DNA of 33,845 bases from Rhodococcus yananensis (GCF_020515525.1 NZ_JAIYEP010000051.1:1-33845), one strand, 5' to 3'. Shown: positions 23,603-32,943, counted from the stretch's first letter. A program made the numbers and translations. The notes: generated by a model from the letters alone, not told the origin.

Positions 23603-23610
23603 TATATCGT
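23603..23610 (+). promoter_or_regulatory. Possible -10 region of the DUF6918 gene
   Basis: TATATCGT is the most AT-rich stretch in the 144-bp gap after menC and contains TATATC and TATCGT. Transcription from here would give a 5' leader of about 40 nt carrying the GGAGG site. No clear -35 is seen. Confidence 0.35.
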
Positions 23611-23657
23611 TCGGGCCGTCCCATCAGTCACAATCTTCACAAACGGAGGCAGTGGAA

Positions 23658-24098
23658 GTGGTTGCAGCTCTGAGCGATGCTCTGCTCGGCGCCGACAAGT
23701 TCCCGGCGGTCCGGGCCGATGTCGAGGCCCTGATCGATGCGGAGGTGTCGGACAAGAAGGGTGCGTCGGGCCTCGCGCTCAAGGGTGGATACGCCGCGGT
23801 GAAGAAGGTCGGCCCGTCCATCGTGCCGGGTGCCATCGAAGGTCTCCTGCCCGAGTTCGTCGAGAAGATCCAGCCGTTCTGGCAGGACTACGCGGGCAAC
23901 GGCTCGTTCGCCGACTACCTCACCGCGCGCGGTGACCAGGTCGCCGACGCGCTGCTGACCGTGACCGACGAGCGGATCGCCGGCACCTCGAAGACCGCGG
24001 TCAAGAAGGTCTACGACTCGCTGCGGTCGTCGGCTCAGAAGCACGTCGTCGAAGCGCTCCCGCGTCTCGGCGAACTCGTGCAGAAGCACGCCGGCTGA
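23658..24098 (+). CDS. DUF6918 family protein
   Basis: The 146-residue helical protein carries LSDALLGADKFPAVRADVEALIDAEVSDKKGASGLALKGGYAAVKKVGPSIV, then a Leu/Phe-rich middle (LLPEFVEKIQPFWQDY) and SSAQKHVVEALPRLGELVQKHAG. This is the pattern of a conserved but uncharacterised family in rhodococci and mycobacteria (DUF6918, from memory). It has no signal peptide or true membrane helix. Two in-frame GTG codons compete; 23658 has GGAGG (23645-23649) at 8 nt, while 23652 would be only 2 nt away, so I chose 23658. Confidence 0.82.
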   Translation: MVAALSDALLGADKFPAVRADVEALIDAEVSDKKGASGLALKGGYAAVKKVGPSIVPGAIEGLLPEFVEKIQPFWQDYAGNGSFADYLTARGDQVADALLTVTDERIAGTSKTAVKKVYDSLRSSAQKHVVEALPRLGELVQKHAG

Positions 24099-24125
24099 GC
24101 CCGGTTCCAGCGGCAGGACACGCAT

Positions 24126-24176
24126 CGAGGGTGGTGTCCCGATCGATCCGAAGGGTCGGCGGGGACACCACCCTCG
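24126..24176. terminator. Bidirectional hairpin terminator
   Basis: CGAGGGTGGTGTCCC (24126-24140) is perfectly complementary to 24162-24176, leaving a 21-nt loop. It lies between the convergent DUF6918 and DUF1361 genes, 27 nt and 12 nt from their stops. There is no T-run, which is common in high-GC actinobacterial terminators. Confidence 0.75.
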
Positions 24177-24188
24177 CGTGCATGTGGC

Positions 24189-24884
24189 TCACAGCAGCAC
24201 GACCGCCGGAATCACCACGACCACGTACAGGATCGTCAGCAGCACCGTGTGGGTGAGGCAGAAGCCCAGGGCCTCGGACGCGGTGCCCCGGGTGCGGAAA
24301 TGCCGGACGAGTTTGCCGGCGAAAGCGCGGGGATGCGTGACGTCCCAGCTGTTGAACCGCAGGTAGCGGCCCAGATACATACCGAACGGAACCAGGACCA
24401 ACACCACCGCGACGATCACCCACGAGTCGTTCCCGCCGAGCGGATCCTCCTTGTTGGGGCGCGCGACCAGCACGTAGAGCATCTGTACGAGCAGCACGTT
24501 CAGCAGCGTGTTGAACATCCCGGACAGCGCCAGCGACAGCGTGAGCACGATGTCGTACCAGAGCGGAACCCGTTCGCCCTCCTGTCGATGCGAGAAGTTC
24601 AGCTCGGTGATCAGATACGCGGAATTCGGGAGTGCCAGCAACCACACGAGGGCCCCGACTGCGAGCGTGGACCACAACAGCAGCGAGCTTCCGAGGAATG
24701 CCGACACGACCATCGCGCCGAAGGTGACGGCCAACACCACCGCGGGAGCGAGCGACAGCCCGATGTTGAGCACCATCGGCCGGTACAGGCGTGTCGAGAA
24801 CAGCGGGGCGCGCAGCACCACCAACGCCGACGCGTAGACGTTCAGCAAGGCGACACCGATGACGAGCAACGCGACGGCGATCAT
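24189..24884 (-). CDS. DUF1361 multi-pass membrane protein
   Basis: The 231-residue protein has about seven membrane segments. It includes RLYRPMVLNIGLSLAPAVVLA, VWLLALPNSAYLITELNFSH and VPLWYDIVLTLSLALSGMFNTLL, matching the DUF1361 pattern of N-L-x-LAxxP, LPNxxYLiTDl and PlWYD. Function is unknown. ATG 24884 was chosen since the hydrophobic start MIAVALLVIGVALLN fits; residues encoded further upstream are Cys/His-rich and unlikely. It lies 97 nt downstream of the VanZ-RDD gene, which may share its transcript. Confidence 0.82.
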   Translation of the reverse strand: MIAVALLVIGVALLNVYASALVVLRAPLFSTRLYRPMVLNIGLSLAPAVVLAVTFGAMVVSAFLGSSLLLWSTLAVGALVWLLALPNSAYLITELNFSHRQEGERVPLWYDIVLTLSLALSGMFNTLLNVLLVQMLYVLVARPNKEDPLGGNDSWVIVAVVLVLVPFGMYLGRYLRFNSWDVTHPRAFAGKLVRHFRTRGTASEALGFCLTHTVLLTILYVVVVIPAVVLL

Positions 24885-24981
24885 CGGTACATGATGCAAC
24901 CCCGTCGCCCCGGCGCTGCGACACGACGTGTGCCGTGTCCCGCACACCGGGATCCGTCCCCCGGTGCCGTCGCCGCGAGGC

Positions 24982-26085
24982 TCACCGCACGGTGCCGGTG
25001 CCCGCGGCGGACGACCGGTGCACCGACGCCCGGTCGTCGACGAGATCCTGCCCCGACAGCAGTCCGGGCAGCCCCCGGCCGTTGCGCGTCACGACGGTCG
25101 CCACCACCGCGACGACCGCGAACACCGTGGCCAGGGAACTCCACGGGGTCGGCAACAATCCCAGCAGCGTGTACCCGCCGATGCCGGTCAGATAACGCAC
25201 GATGCGCCGCCACCACCGCGGACCGCGGCCGCCGGTGTAGCGCAGGCGGACCGCGAGATCACCGATGCTCGCACCGGTCACGGCGATCACCGCGAACCAC
25301 ACCGCGGCCGTGACACCGCCGCCGAGCAGCGTCGCCAGATCACCCTCGAGGGCCGTTTCACGATCGTCGGCGACATAGAGCAGAAAAACACGGGTCACCA
25401 CCATCACGACAGCGGTGAGCAGGACGGCTCCCATCCAGTCGGTGAGCATCGCCAGCAGCCTGCGCGACTTCGTGACGGGGCGGGGGTCGTCGGCCCCGGC
25501 GGATTCGGCGACACCCCGGTGACGACGCGGCACCACCAGTCCGGCGACCGAACCGAGCACCGCGCCGAGTGTGTTGGTGAGCAGATCGTCGACGTCGAAC
25601 ACCCGGTACGCGCACGGATACAGTCCCCACACCCCGGTGAGCTGAGTGAACTCGATGAACGCCGACACGGCCAGGCCCGCGGCGCCGGCGATCAGCACAC
25701 CCCGGCCGGCCAGCACCCGGACGAAGAACCCGAGCGGAACGAACAGCAGCACGTTCAACGTCAACTGCAGGACGGCCGGATCGGTGAGCACCCCGACCGG
25801 GCCCCCGGACGCCCGCGACAGCGCACCGTCGATGTCGTCGGCGAACGCCATCGGGTCGAGGTTGCGCCCCGCGCACGTGAGTTCCCGGGGATCGGGGAGC
25901 GGGAGCAGCGTGTACGTCCACACCGCCCACGTGTAGACGAGCGCCGACAACCACAGCAGCATCCGCCCGACCGAGAACGTTCCGCGCCGCCGGTATGCGA
26001 TCGCGACGAACGGGACGAACAACACCGCCCCGGCGACCACCCCGAGGACGACCGCGGTCACACCCAGAATCAATTGCGACTCCAC
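24982..26085 (-). CDS. VanZ-RDD fusion membrane protein
   Basis: The 367-residue protein combines two membrane domains. The N-terminal VanZ-like part (about 1-190) includes [71 protein letters not shown]. The C-terminal part (about 205-355) resembles the RDD family, starting [15 protein letters not shown] and containing [12 protein letters not shown]. Substrate is unknown; VanZ proteins have been linked to lipoglycopeptide resistance and RDD proteins to ion or solute transport. GTG 26085 follows CACACT by 6 nt and has no ribosome site. Confidence 0.82.
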   Translation of the reverse strand: MESQLILGVTAVVLGVVAGAVLFVPFVAIAYRRRGTFSVGRMLLWLSALVYTWAVWTYTLLPLPDPRELTCAGRNLDPMAFADDIDGALSRASGGPVGVLTDPAVLQLTLNVLLFVPLGFFVRVLAGRGVLIAGAAGLAVSAFIEFTQLTGVWGLYPCAYRVFDVDDLLTNTLGAVLGSVAGLVVPRRHRGVAESAGADDPRPVTKSRRLLAMLTDWMGAVLLTAVVMVVTRVFLLYVADDRETALEGDLATLLGGGVTAAVWFAVIAVTGASIGDLAVRLRYTGGRGPRWWRRIVRYLTGIGGYTLLGLLPTPWSSLATVFAVVAVVATVVTRNGRGLPGLLSGQDLVDDRASVHRSSAAGTGTVR

Positions 26086-26091
26086 GCGCCG

Positions 26092-26097
26092 AGTGTG
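26092..26097 (-). promoter_or_regulatory. -10-like element of the VanZ-RDD gene
   Basis: CACACT on the minus strand ends 6 nt before GTG 26085. It lies in the 197-bp gap shared with the divergent menD promoter; I see no other gene or clear operator in that gap. Confidence 0.35.
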
Positions 26098-26269
26098 CCA
26101 CCGGACGGAACGGACTCCGCGCCGACGCGCACGGAGGCGCTCGTCGGGACGGTCCGGCGCCCGCATCTCGTCCCGGCGGGTTCGACGACGGGTGTGCAGG
26201 CCCCGCAGCGTGGCCGCTGCGCTGCGCGGACGCCACCGGGTGTGGGGGAGACCACCGGGTGGGCCGCAT

Positions 26270-26275
26270 TACTCT
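26270..26275 (+). promoter_or_regulatory. -10 element of menD (leaderless)
   Basis: TACTCT is followed by 7 nt and GTG 26283, implying initiation at the start codon. No ribosome site is visible upstream of the GTG. Confidence 0.5.
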
Positions 26276-26282
26276 GGTCGAC

Positions 26283-27902
26283 GTGAACCCGTCCACTGCC
26301 CAGGCCACCGCTGTCGTCGACGAACTCGCGCGGGGTGGTGTCCGGGACGTCGTGCTGTGCCCGGGTTCCCGGAACGCGCCCCTCGCGTTCGCGCTGCAGG
26401 CCGCCGACAATGCCGGCAGGGTGCGGTTGCACATGCGCATCGACGAGCGGACGGCGGGGTTCCTCGCCGTGGGGCTGGCGCTGGCCTCCGGTCGCCCGGT
26501 TCCCGTGGTCATGACCTCCGGTACCGCGGTCGCCAACCTCGGCCCCGCCGTGCTCGAGGCCAACTACGCGCGCGTCCCCCTCATCGTGCTCAGCGCGAAC
26601 CGTCCGTACGAGATGCTCGGTTCCGGCGCCAACCAGACCGTCGAGCAACTCGGGCTGTTCGGCAGCCAGGTCCGCGCCACCATCAGCCTCGGTCTCGCCG
26701 AAGGAGTCGAGCAGAACAGCCAGTGGCGGTCCGCGGTGAGCCGCGTTCTCGCGGCGGCGCGGGGAACCCGGTCCGGCAACGCCGGTCCCGTGCACTTCGA
26801 CATCCCGCTGCGCGAGCCCCTCGTGCCGGACCCGGAGTCCGCCGGGCCCGTTCCCGAGGGCAGGCCGAACGGTGAGGCATGGACGACGACGGCGCATGCC
26901 ACCCTCGACGTGCCCGTGGAGATCGATCTCACGGCAGACACGGTCGTCGTGTCCGGTCACGGTTCCGCGCTGCGGCCGGAACTCGCGGGTCTGCCCACCG
27001 TCGCGGAACCGACGGCCCCGATGCACGGGGAGCCGCTGCACCCGCTGGCGCTGACCCGGTTGCGGCCGAAGCAGGCCATCGTGACCGGCCGCCCCACCCT
27101 GCACCGGCCCGTGTCGAAGCTGCTCGCCGACCCGGCCGTTGCGGTGTACGCGCTCACCACCGGCCCGCGTTGGCCCGACGTGTCCGGAAACGTGCTCGCC
27201 ACCGGAACCCGCGCGGTCGTCACCGGAGTCCCCGACCCGGGCTGGCTCGACCGGTGCCGATCGCTCACCACCCGACTCGACGGCGCGGTCCGCGCGCAAC
27301 TCGAAGCGCACCCGAAACCCACCGGCCTGCATGTGGCGGCAGTTGTCACCGACGCGCTGCGTGACGGCGACCAGATGCTCTTCGGTGCGTCCAATCCGGT
27401 GCGTGATGCGGCGCTCGTGAGCTACCCGAAATCCGGTGTGACGGTGCTCTCGAACCGCGGTGTCGCCGGGATCGACGGCACCGTCTCCACGGCGGTGGGT
27501 GCCGCCCTGGCGTACACCGGCGGCCGTACGATCGCGTTGATGGGTGACCTGACGTTCCTGCACGACGCTGCGGGACTGCTGGTCGGCACACCCGAGCCGC
27601 GTCCCCACGACCTGACGATCGTCGTCGCCAACGACGACGGTGGCGGCATCTTCGAACTTCTCGAGCAGGGCGACCCCCAGTACGCCGGCGTGTTCGAGCG
27701 TGTGTTCGGCACACCCCACGGGATGGACCTCGCCGCGCTGTGTTCCGCGTACCGCGTGCCGCACACGCTCGTCGACCTCTGCGGGCTCGCTGCGGCCCTC
27801 GCCGATCCGACACCGCCGGCGGGGGGTATCCGGGTCGTCGAGGTCACCACCGATCGTTCCGGGCTGCGTGACCTGCACGCTGCCGTCCGGGACCGGCTGT
27901 GA
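26283..27902 (+). CDS. menD: 2-succinyl-5-enolpyruvyl-6-hydroxy-3-cyclohexene-1-carboxylate synthase
   Basis: MenD uses thiamine diphosphate to join 2-oxoglutarate and isochorismate, the committed step to menaquinone. The 539-residue protein has the N-terminal pyrimidine-binding domain with [15 protein letters not shown] and [15 protein letters not shown] (cofactor Glu), and the C-terminal diphosphate-binding motif from GDLTFLHD (421-428) to NDDGGGIF (450-457). GTG 26283 was picked from the TACTCT hexamer 7 nt upstream and the conserved NPSTAQA start; an in-frame GTG at 26259 would lie upstream of the predicted transcript. The stop overlaps the DUF3592 gene. It corresponds to Rv0555. No menF gene is present to supply isochorismate. 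Confidence 0.97.
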   Translation: MNPSTAQATAVVDELARGGVRDVVLCPGSRNAPLAFALQAADNAGRVRLHMRIDERTAGFLAVGLALASGRPVPVVMTSGTAVANLGPAVLEANYARVPLIVLSANRPYEMLGSGANQTVEQLGLFGSQVRATISLGLAEGVEQNSQWRSAVSRVLAAARGTRSGNAGPVHFDIPLREPLVPDPESAGPVPEGRPNGEAWTTTAHATLDVPVEIDLTADTVVVSGHGSALRPELAGLPTVAEPTAPMHGEPLHPLALTRLRPKQAIVTGRPTLHRPVSKLLADPAVAVYALTTGPRWPDVSGNVLATGTRAVVTGVPDPGWLDRCRSLTTRLDGAVRAQLEAHPKPTGLHVAAVVTDALRDGDQMLFGASNPVRDAALVSYPKSGVTVLSNRGVAGIDGTVSTAVGAALAYTGGRTIALMGDLTFLHDAAGLLVGTPEPRPHDLTIVVANDDGGGIFELLEQGDPQYAGVFERVFGTPHGMDLAALCSAYRVPHTLVDLCGLAAALADPTPPAGGIRVVEVTTDRSGLRDLHAAVRDRL

Positions 27903-28339
27903 GCGCACTGCACCGCGCCCGACGCGTCGTGCTCGTCGTCGCGATCGGGATCTCCGCGTTGTCCGCGGTGTTGTTGCTCGCGGCGTGGCGCAACGACCAC
28001 ACCATCACCTCCGACATGGGGACCGCGACGGCGGAGGTCCTGTCGGCGGGATCACTGCGGTCGGCGGTGAGCTTCGTGACACCCGACGGTGTCACGCACA
28101 ACCCGGAACTCGGCGTGCTCTATCCGACGGGGCTGACCGCGGGACAGCGCATTGCCGTCGAGTACGCGCGCAGCGACCCCGACCTCGTCCGGGTCACCGG
28201 TCGTGATGCACGCGTGGCGATCGTCCCGACTCTGTCGGTGATCGTCGTCACGTGGGTCGTGGCGACTCCCCTGGTGATGTATCTGGGGCGACGCGCCCGG
28301 AGCGAGGTGCGCAACTCTTCGCTGCATCTCGACACCTGA
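27899..28339 (+). CDS. DUF3592 membrane protein coupled to menD
   Basis: The 146-residue protein has two membrane helices (about 8-30 and 107-130) flanking an extracytoplasmic beta-rich domain with [23 protein letters not shown] and [21 protein letters not shown], the DUF3592 layout. Function is unknown. GTG 27899 overlaps the menD stop (GTGA). The same gene follows menD in M. tuberculosis (Rv0556), so the coupling is conserved. Confidence 0.87.
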   Translation: MSALHRARRVVLVVAIGISALSAVLLLAAWRNDHTITSDMGTATAEVLSAGSLRSAVSFVTPDGVTHNPELGVLYPTGLTAGQRIAVEYARSDPDLVRVTGRDARVAIVPTLSVIVVTWVVATPLVMYLGRRARSEVRNSSLHLDT

Positions 28340-28434
28340 GACCGGTGGTCCCGGGGTCGAGAGTTCGCCCGCCCGTCGTCGCGTCGTCACCGTGAGCGCA
28401 TCCTCCCGACCAGTGGGGGCGGCACGCTGTCGAC

Positions 28435-29577
28435 GTGCGAGTTGCCATCGTCGCGGAATCCTTCCTGCCCCACGTCAACGGTGTCACCAACTCGGTGCTG
28501 CGGGTGCTCGAGCACCTCGACCGGACCGGCCACGACGCATTCGTCGTTGCTCCGGACACCGTCGCCGGTATCGACCCGGCACCTGTCGACCACCGCGGTG
28601 TCCCCGTGCACCGGGTGCCGGCCGTCCATGTTCCGAGGGTGGCGTCGCTGCCCGTCGGGCTGCCGCAACCCGAGATGGTCGATGCGCTGCGCGGATTCGC
28701 GCCGGACGTCGTCCACCTGGCGTCCCCGTACCTGCTCGGTGCCGGCGGAATCGCGGCGGCGGCGCGTGTGTCCGCCCCCACCGTCGCCGTCTACCAGACC
28801 GATGTCGCCGGGTTCGCGGCCGGCTACGGTCTCGGTTTCGCGGCCCGCGCGTCGTGGTGGTGGACCCGTCGCCTGCACCGGATGTGCGACCGCACGCTCG
28901 CGCCCTCGACCGCCGCCGTCGACGACCTCGCCGAACACGGCATCCCCAGGGTGCACCGGTGGGGTCGCGGTGTCGACACCGTCGCGTTCGCTCCGTCGAG
29001 GTGCGACGGGGCGTTGCGCGCACGATGGGCGCCGGACGGGCGTGTGCTCGTCGGTTATGTGGGACGGCTCGCGCCGGAGAAGCACGTGGACCGACTGGAT
29101 GTGCTCGCACGCGACGAGCGGGTGAGGTTGGTGATCGTCGGTGACGGTCCCGAACGGTCCCGACTCGAGACGCTCCTGCCGGGCGCGGTGTTCACGGGGC
29201 AACTGTCCGGTGACGAGTTGGGCCGCGCCTACGCGAGTCTCGACGTGTTCGTGCATCCCGGTGAACACGAGACGTTCTGCCAGTCGGTGCAGGAAGCGCA
29301 GGCCAGTGGGCTTCCCGTCGTGGTGCCTGACGCGGGGGGTCCGCGCGACCTCGTCGCCCACTGCCGCAACGGATACCGGTTGCCCGCCGACCGCTTCCGT
29401 GAGTTGCTGCCCGGCGCGATCGGGGCGTTGCTGGACCGTCGGCTCCGCGAGGAGTTCGGGCGGGCCGCGCGCCGCAGTGTGCTCGACCGCACGTGGCCGG
29501 CGGTCTGTGACGAACTGCTCGGCCACTACGCGGAGGTTCTCGGCCGTCCTCGGCGTGGTGTTCGGCGGACCGCGTAG
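28435..29577 (+). CDS. mgtA: GT4 mannosyltransferase, MgtA type (old name PimB)
   Basis: The 380-residue protein is a GT-B glycosyltransferase of family GT4. It starts [28 protein letters not shown] with the acceptor-side glycine loop, and the donor site has the EX7E motif [16 protein letters not shown] with E279 and E287. In mycobacteria and corynebacteria the equivalent (Rv0557) transfers mannose from GDP-mannose to a glucuronosyl diacylglycerol, making a lipomannan-type anchor at the inner membrane face. GTG 28435 is preceded by CACGCT and 6 nt, and no ribosome site. It is probably unrelated to menaquinone despite its neighbours. Confidence 0.92.
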   Translation: MRVAIVAESFLPHVNGVTNSVLRVLEHLDRTGHDAFVVAPDTVAGIDPAPVDHRGVPVHRVPAVHVPRVASLPVGLPQPEMVDALRGFAPDVVHLASPYLLGAGGIAAAARVSAPTVAVYQTDVAGFAAGYGLGFAARASWWWTRRLHRMCDRTLAPSTAAVDDLAEHGIPRVHRWGRGVDTVAFAPSRCDGALRARWAPDGRVLVGYVGRLAPEKHVDRLDVLARDERVRLVIVGDGPERSRLETLLPGAVFTGQLSGDELGRAYASLDVFVHPGEHETFCQSVQEAQASGLPVVVPDAGGPRDLVAHCRNGYRLPADRFRELLPGAIGALLDRRLREEFGRAARRSVLDRTWPAVCDELLGHYAEVLGRPRRGVRRTA

Positions 29578-29651
29578 GTCACCGACCCGGTGGGTCGCGT
29601 TGGTCACCGACCCGGTGGGTCGCGTTGGTCACCGACCCGGTGGGTCGCGTA
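29577..29651. repeat. Three tandem 25-bp repeats between mgtA and menG
   Basis: Units at 29577-29601, 29602-29626 and 29627-29651 are identical except for the last base. Each contains CGACCC-GGT-GGGTCG, a six-base inverted repeat that would form a hairpin, giving three hairpins in a row. The array begins at the last base of the mgtA stop codon and ends 31 nt before the menG start. It could terminate mgtA transcription, bind a protein, or be a site of slippage. Confidence 0.9.
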
Positions 29652-29669
29652 GGTGACCGCCGCGGCGGG

Positions 29670-29675
29670 TAACGT
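29670..29675 (+). promoter_or_regulatory. -10 element of menG (leaderless)
   Basis: TAACGT is followed by 7 nt and GTG 29683. The spacing decides the start: the in-frame GTG at 29653 would lie upstream of the transcript. Confidence 0.5.
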
Positions 29676-29682
29676 CTTCCGG

Positions 29683-30381
29683 GTGGCAACAACTCACGGA
29701 TCACGTGCGTCACTCGACAAGGAACCGCGTGAGGTCGCGTCCATGTTCGACGGTGTCGCCGAACGCTACGACCTGACGAACACGGTGTTGTCCTTCGGGC
29801 AGGACCGCGGGTGGCGGCGCGCGACGCGGGCGGCGCTCGACCTCGAGCCGGGCGAGCGGGTCCTCGACCTGGCGGCCGGGACGGGTGTGTCGACCGTCGA
29901 ACTCGGTCGGTCCGGGGCGTGGGTCGTCGCCACCGACTTCTCGACCGGCATGCTGCAGGCAGGGGCGTTCCGGAAGGTCCCGATGGTTGCGGGCGATGCG
30001 ATGCACCTGCCGTTCGCCGACGGGGTGTTCGACGCGGCGACGATCTCTTTCGGGTTGCGCAACGTCGCCGACATCGATCTGGCGCTGCGTGAGATCGCGC
30101 GGGTCACCAAGCCGGGGGGTCGGCTGGTGGTGTGCGAGTTCTCCACGCCGATCCGTGAGCCGCTGCGCACCGTGTACATGGAGTACCTGATGCGCACGTT
30201 GCCGCGGGTCGCCCGGGCGGTGAGCAGCAATCCCGATGCGTACGTCTATCTCGCCGAATCGATCCGCGCGTGGCCCACCCAGGAGGAACTCGCCGAGCGG
30301 ATCGCGGCGGCGGGCTGGCACGAGGTGCGCTGGCGGAACCTCACCGGCGGCATCACCGCGCTGCACCACGCGACGCGGTGA
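29683..30381 (+). CDS. menG: Demethylmenaquinone methyltransferase (UbiE/MenG)
   Basis: MenG methylates demethylmenaquinone with S-adenosylmethionine, the last ring step. The 232-residue class I methyltransferase has the N-terminal block [24 protein letters not shown], motif [17 protein letters not shown] (60-75), the acidic ATDFSTGML, and [47 protein letters not shown]. It matches UbiE-type enzymes in length. GTG 29683 follows a TAACGT hexamer by 7 nt and leads directly into the conserved region. It corresponds to Rv0558. Confidence 0.96.
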   Translation: MATTHGSRASLDKEPREVASMFDGVAERYDLTNTVLSFGQDRGWRRATRAALDLEPGERVLDLAAGTGVSTVELGRSGAWVVATDFSTGMLQAGAFRKVPMVAGDAMHLPFADGVFDAATISFGLRNVADIDLALREIARVTKPGGRLVVCEFSTPIREPLRTVYMEYLMRTLPRVARAVSSNPDAYVYLAESIRAWPTQEELAERIAAAGWHEVRWRNLTGGITALHHATR

Positions 30382-30399
30382 GCCGTCGCGTGCTCGTGT

Positions 30400-31689
30400 T
30401 CATCCGAACAGGGGCCGCCGATCCCATCGCATCGACGCGTGTCCGGCGCCGCGCCACAGTCGGGCGACCAGGTCGTCGTCCTCGTCGGTGACGAGGTTGC
30501 CCATCAGCCGTACCGCGACGGTCATCATTGCCCGGGACCGCATCGCGACCGGTCCGGTGGACGGCAGGAACCGGGGGAGGGTGAGCAGCGCCGCGAGTCT
30601 GCGTGCCGTGGAGAAGGCACGGCCGTAGTGTTCGCGGAGCAGTGCCGGCCAGACCCGCGCCAGGTCGATGTGGGCGGGGTCGGTGTCGGCGAGCAGCGCG
30701 GCGATCAGGCGGCCCCCCTCGAGTCCGTAGTCGATGCCTTCGCCGTTGAGCGGGTTGACACAGGCCGCGGCATCTCCGATGAGCGCCCAGTTGGCGCCGG
30801 CGACACCGGACACCGCGCCGCCCATCGGGAGCAGAGCCGACGCCACCCGGGTCACGTCGCCGAGTCCCCACTCGGCCCGTCGGTGCGACGCGTACAGCTC
30901 GATGAGCGGGCGCAGTGATCCGGACGCGGGTCGCGCCGCGGTCGCGAGGGTCCCGACTCCGATGTTGACCTCGCCGGTGCCGAGGGGGAACACCCACCCG
31001 TACCCGGACTGCAGTGTTCCGGATTCGTCGCGGAGTTCGAGGTGCGAGGTGATCCACGGATCGTCGCTGCGCGGGGACGTCGCGTATGCGCGGGCGGCGA
31101 CTCCGTAGGCGGTGTCGCGATGCCAACTGCGGCCGAGGACCTTCCCGAGGGGCGAGCGCACACCGTCGGCGACGATCAGCTGCCGACACGCCACCGAGCG
31201 GACGCCGTCGGCGGTGCGCAGGTGCACCGCACGTACCCGAGCGCCGTCGCGGTCGACGTCGACGGCCTTCGCGCCGTCGAGTGTGCTCGCGCCGGAGTCC
31301 GACGCGGTGCGGCGGATCCGGTCGTCGAGTTCGGTGCGCGGCACGGCACTGCCGTGCGACGGGAACGATGTGCCGCCCGGCCAGGGCAACTCGAATCGAC
31401 CGCCGAAACCTTCGAGGCGCAACCCCCGGTTGACGGTGCGCGATCGCGCCCAGTCGCCGAGTCCGAGCCTGTCGAGTTCTGCGATGGCGCGGGGTGTCAG
31501 TCCGTCGCCGCACGTCTTGTCCCGCGGGAACGTCGCCGCGTCGACGAGGAGCACTTCGCGACCGGCCCGAGCCGCCCACGCCGCGGCGGACGAACCGGCC
31601 GGACCGGCGCCCACCACCAGGACGTCGGTACTGTCGGGAACCCGGGTCGGAGATCGCCGCGCCTCGCGCGCGGAATTGTCGGCCACCAC
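30400..31689 (-). CDS. menJ: Menaquinone side-chain (beta-isoprene) reductase, MenJ type
   Basis: MenJ saturates one isoprene unit of the menaquinone chain, giving MK(H2). The 429-residue protein belongs to the geranylgeranyl-reductase flavoprotein family: FAD motif DVLVVGAGPAGSSAAAWAAR (22-41), FPRDKTCGDGLTPRAI, the arginine of VPRTELDDRIR, and the second FAD segment LIGDAAACVNPLNGEGIDYGLEGG. Start GTG 31689 is 6 nt after GAAGAT; GTG 31695 would be two codons longer but lies directly on that hexamer. It corresponds to Rv0561c and is divergent from the prenyl diphosphate synthase. It converges on menG across 18 nt. Confidence 0.93.
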   Translation of the reverse strand: MVADNSAREARRSPTRVPDSTDVLVVGAGPAGSSAAAWAARAGREVLLVDAATFPRDKTCGDGLTPRAIAELDRLGLGDWARSRTVNRGLRLEGFGGRFELPWPGGTSFPSHGSAVPRTELDDRIRRTASDSGASTLDGAKAVDVDRDGARVRAVHLRTADGVRSVACRQLIVADGVRSPLGKVLGRSWHRDTAYGVAARAYATSPRSDDPWITSHLELRDESGTLQSGYGWVFPLGTGEVNIGVGTLATAARPASGSLRPLIELYASHRRAEWGLGDVTRVASALLPMGGAVSGVAGANWALIGDAAACVNPLNGEGIDYGLEGGRLIAALLADTDPAHIDLARVWPALLREHYGRAFSTARRLAALLTLPRFLPSTGPVAMRSRAMMTVAVRLMGNLVTDEDDDLVARLWRGAGHASMRWDRRPLFG

Positions 31690-31801
31690 CCGCACATCTT
31701 CTCAGGTGGTGGATTGCCGCCTCGACGAGGTGGGCTGCGGAACGAACGGCTAGGTTCACTACGGTGGACCCGAGCCGACAGAACAGGATGGGTACGTCAT
31801 C

Positions 31802-32848
31802 GTGAACACTGAGGGGACGGCGCAGACCGCCGGGTCGTTCGGCACGACCGCGGACACCGTGGTCGCGGGTGTGGAACTCGGCGATCCCGCGCTGGCGGCG
31901 CGTGTCCGTGACGGGCTCGCCGCCGTCGAGAAACTCATGATCGACGAGTTGTCCGACGGTGAGGACTTCCTGACGGAGGCCGCGCTGCACCTCGCGAGGG
32001 CGGGCGGGAAGCGGTTCCGCCCGTTGTTCACGATTCTCACGGCCCAACTCGGGCCGCGCCCCGACGATCCGTCGATCGTCACCGCCGCGACCGTGGTCGA
32101 GCTGGTCCACCTCGCGACGCTCTATCACGACGACGTGATGGACGAGGCCACGATGCGACGTGGGGCACCGAGCGCGAACGTCCGCTGGGGCAACAGCGTC
32201 GCGATCCTCGCCGGCGATTACCTGTTCGCGCACGCGTCGCGGCTGGTCTCGACGCTCGGCCCGTCCGCGGTGGAGGTCATCGCGAAGACGTTCGCCGAGC
32301 TCGTCACGGGGCAGATGCGCGAGACGATCGGTGCGCGAAACACCCAGGACCCGGTGGAGCACTACCTGCGTGTGGTGTGGGAGAAGACGGGATCGTTGAT
32401 CGCCGCGAGCGGCCGGTTCGGCGGAACCTTCTCGGGAGCCGGGCCGGAGCACATCGAACGCCTGGAGCGGCTCGGCGACGCGGTCGGCACGGCCTTCCAG
32501 ATCGTCGACGACATCATCGACATCTCGTCGGCGACGTCGGACTCGGGAAAGACACCCGGGACGGATCTGCGCGAAGGGGTGCACACGCTTCCGGTGCTGT
32601 ATGCGCTGCGTGAGGACGGGCCCGACGCGGAGCGGTTGCGGGAGCTGCTGGCCGGTCCCGTCGAGGACGAGGCGCACATTGCCGAGGCACTCGAGCTTCT
32701 CGACCGCTCGCCGGGGATGACCGCGGCGAAACGCACCCTCGACACCTACGTCGAACGCGCCCGCACCGAACTCGCCGCGTTGCCGCAGGGACCCGCCAAC
32801 GAGGCGTTGCGCAGGCTCGTCGACTTCACCGTCGCCCGCGTCGGCTAG
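31802..32848 (+). CDS. Long-chain all-trans polyprenyl diphosphate synthase for menaquinone
   Basis: The 348-residue protein elongates an allylic diphosphate with IPP to make the MenA prenyl donor. It has GGKRFRP (68-74), the first Asp motif DDVMD (110-114), QMRETIG, and the second DDIID (236-240). Residues A106 and T107 in the fourth and fifth positions before the first Asp motif are small, as in enzymes making C35-C45 chains; octaprenyl would suit MK-8 of rhodococci. GTG 31802 was kept, with weak AGGATGGG upstream. It corresponds to GrcC1 (Rv0562). The 106-bp divergent gap to menJ holds TAGGTT and TACGGT as possible -10 elements. Confidence 0.95.
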   Translation: MNTEGTAQTAGSFGTTADTVVAGVELGDPALAARVRDGLAAVEKLMIDELSDGEDFLTEAALHLARAGGKRFRPLFTILTAQLGPRPDDPSIVTAATVVELVHLATLYHDDVMDEATMRRGAPSANVRWGNSVAILAGDYLFAHASRLVSTLGPSAVEVIAKTFAELVTGQMRETIGARNTQDPVEHYLRVVWEKTGSLIAASGRFGGTFSGAGPEHIERLERLGDAVGTAFQIVDDIIDISSATSDSGKTPGTDLREGVHTLPVLYALREDGPDAERLRELLAGPVEDEAHIAEALELLDRSPGMTAAKRTLDTYVERARTELAALPQGPANEALRRLVDFTVARVG

Positions 32849-32943
32849 ATCCGAGGGAACCGACCCGCGTCCGGGATCGTTGAACGGACAAGTGGATCGG
32901 TGGAGCGTCCCCGCGACGGGGAGTGTTCGGGAAGAGGCGTGAC

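Noticed and set aside
29577-29651. 25-bp repeats considered as a CRISPR array
   Set aside because: There are no unique spacers between the units and no cas genes in the window.
30353-32677. A 774-codon open frame on the minus strand covering the menJ region and the prenyl synthase gene
   Set aside because: It is antisense to the prenyl diphosphate synthase and lies in another frame over menJ. The translation is Arg/His/Pro-rich without domains, typical of shadow frames in high-GC DNA.
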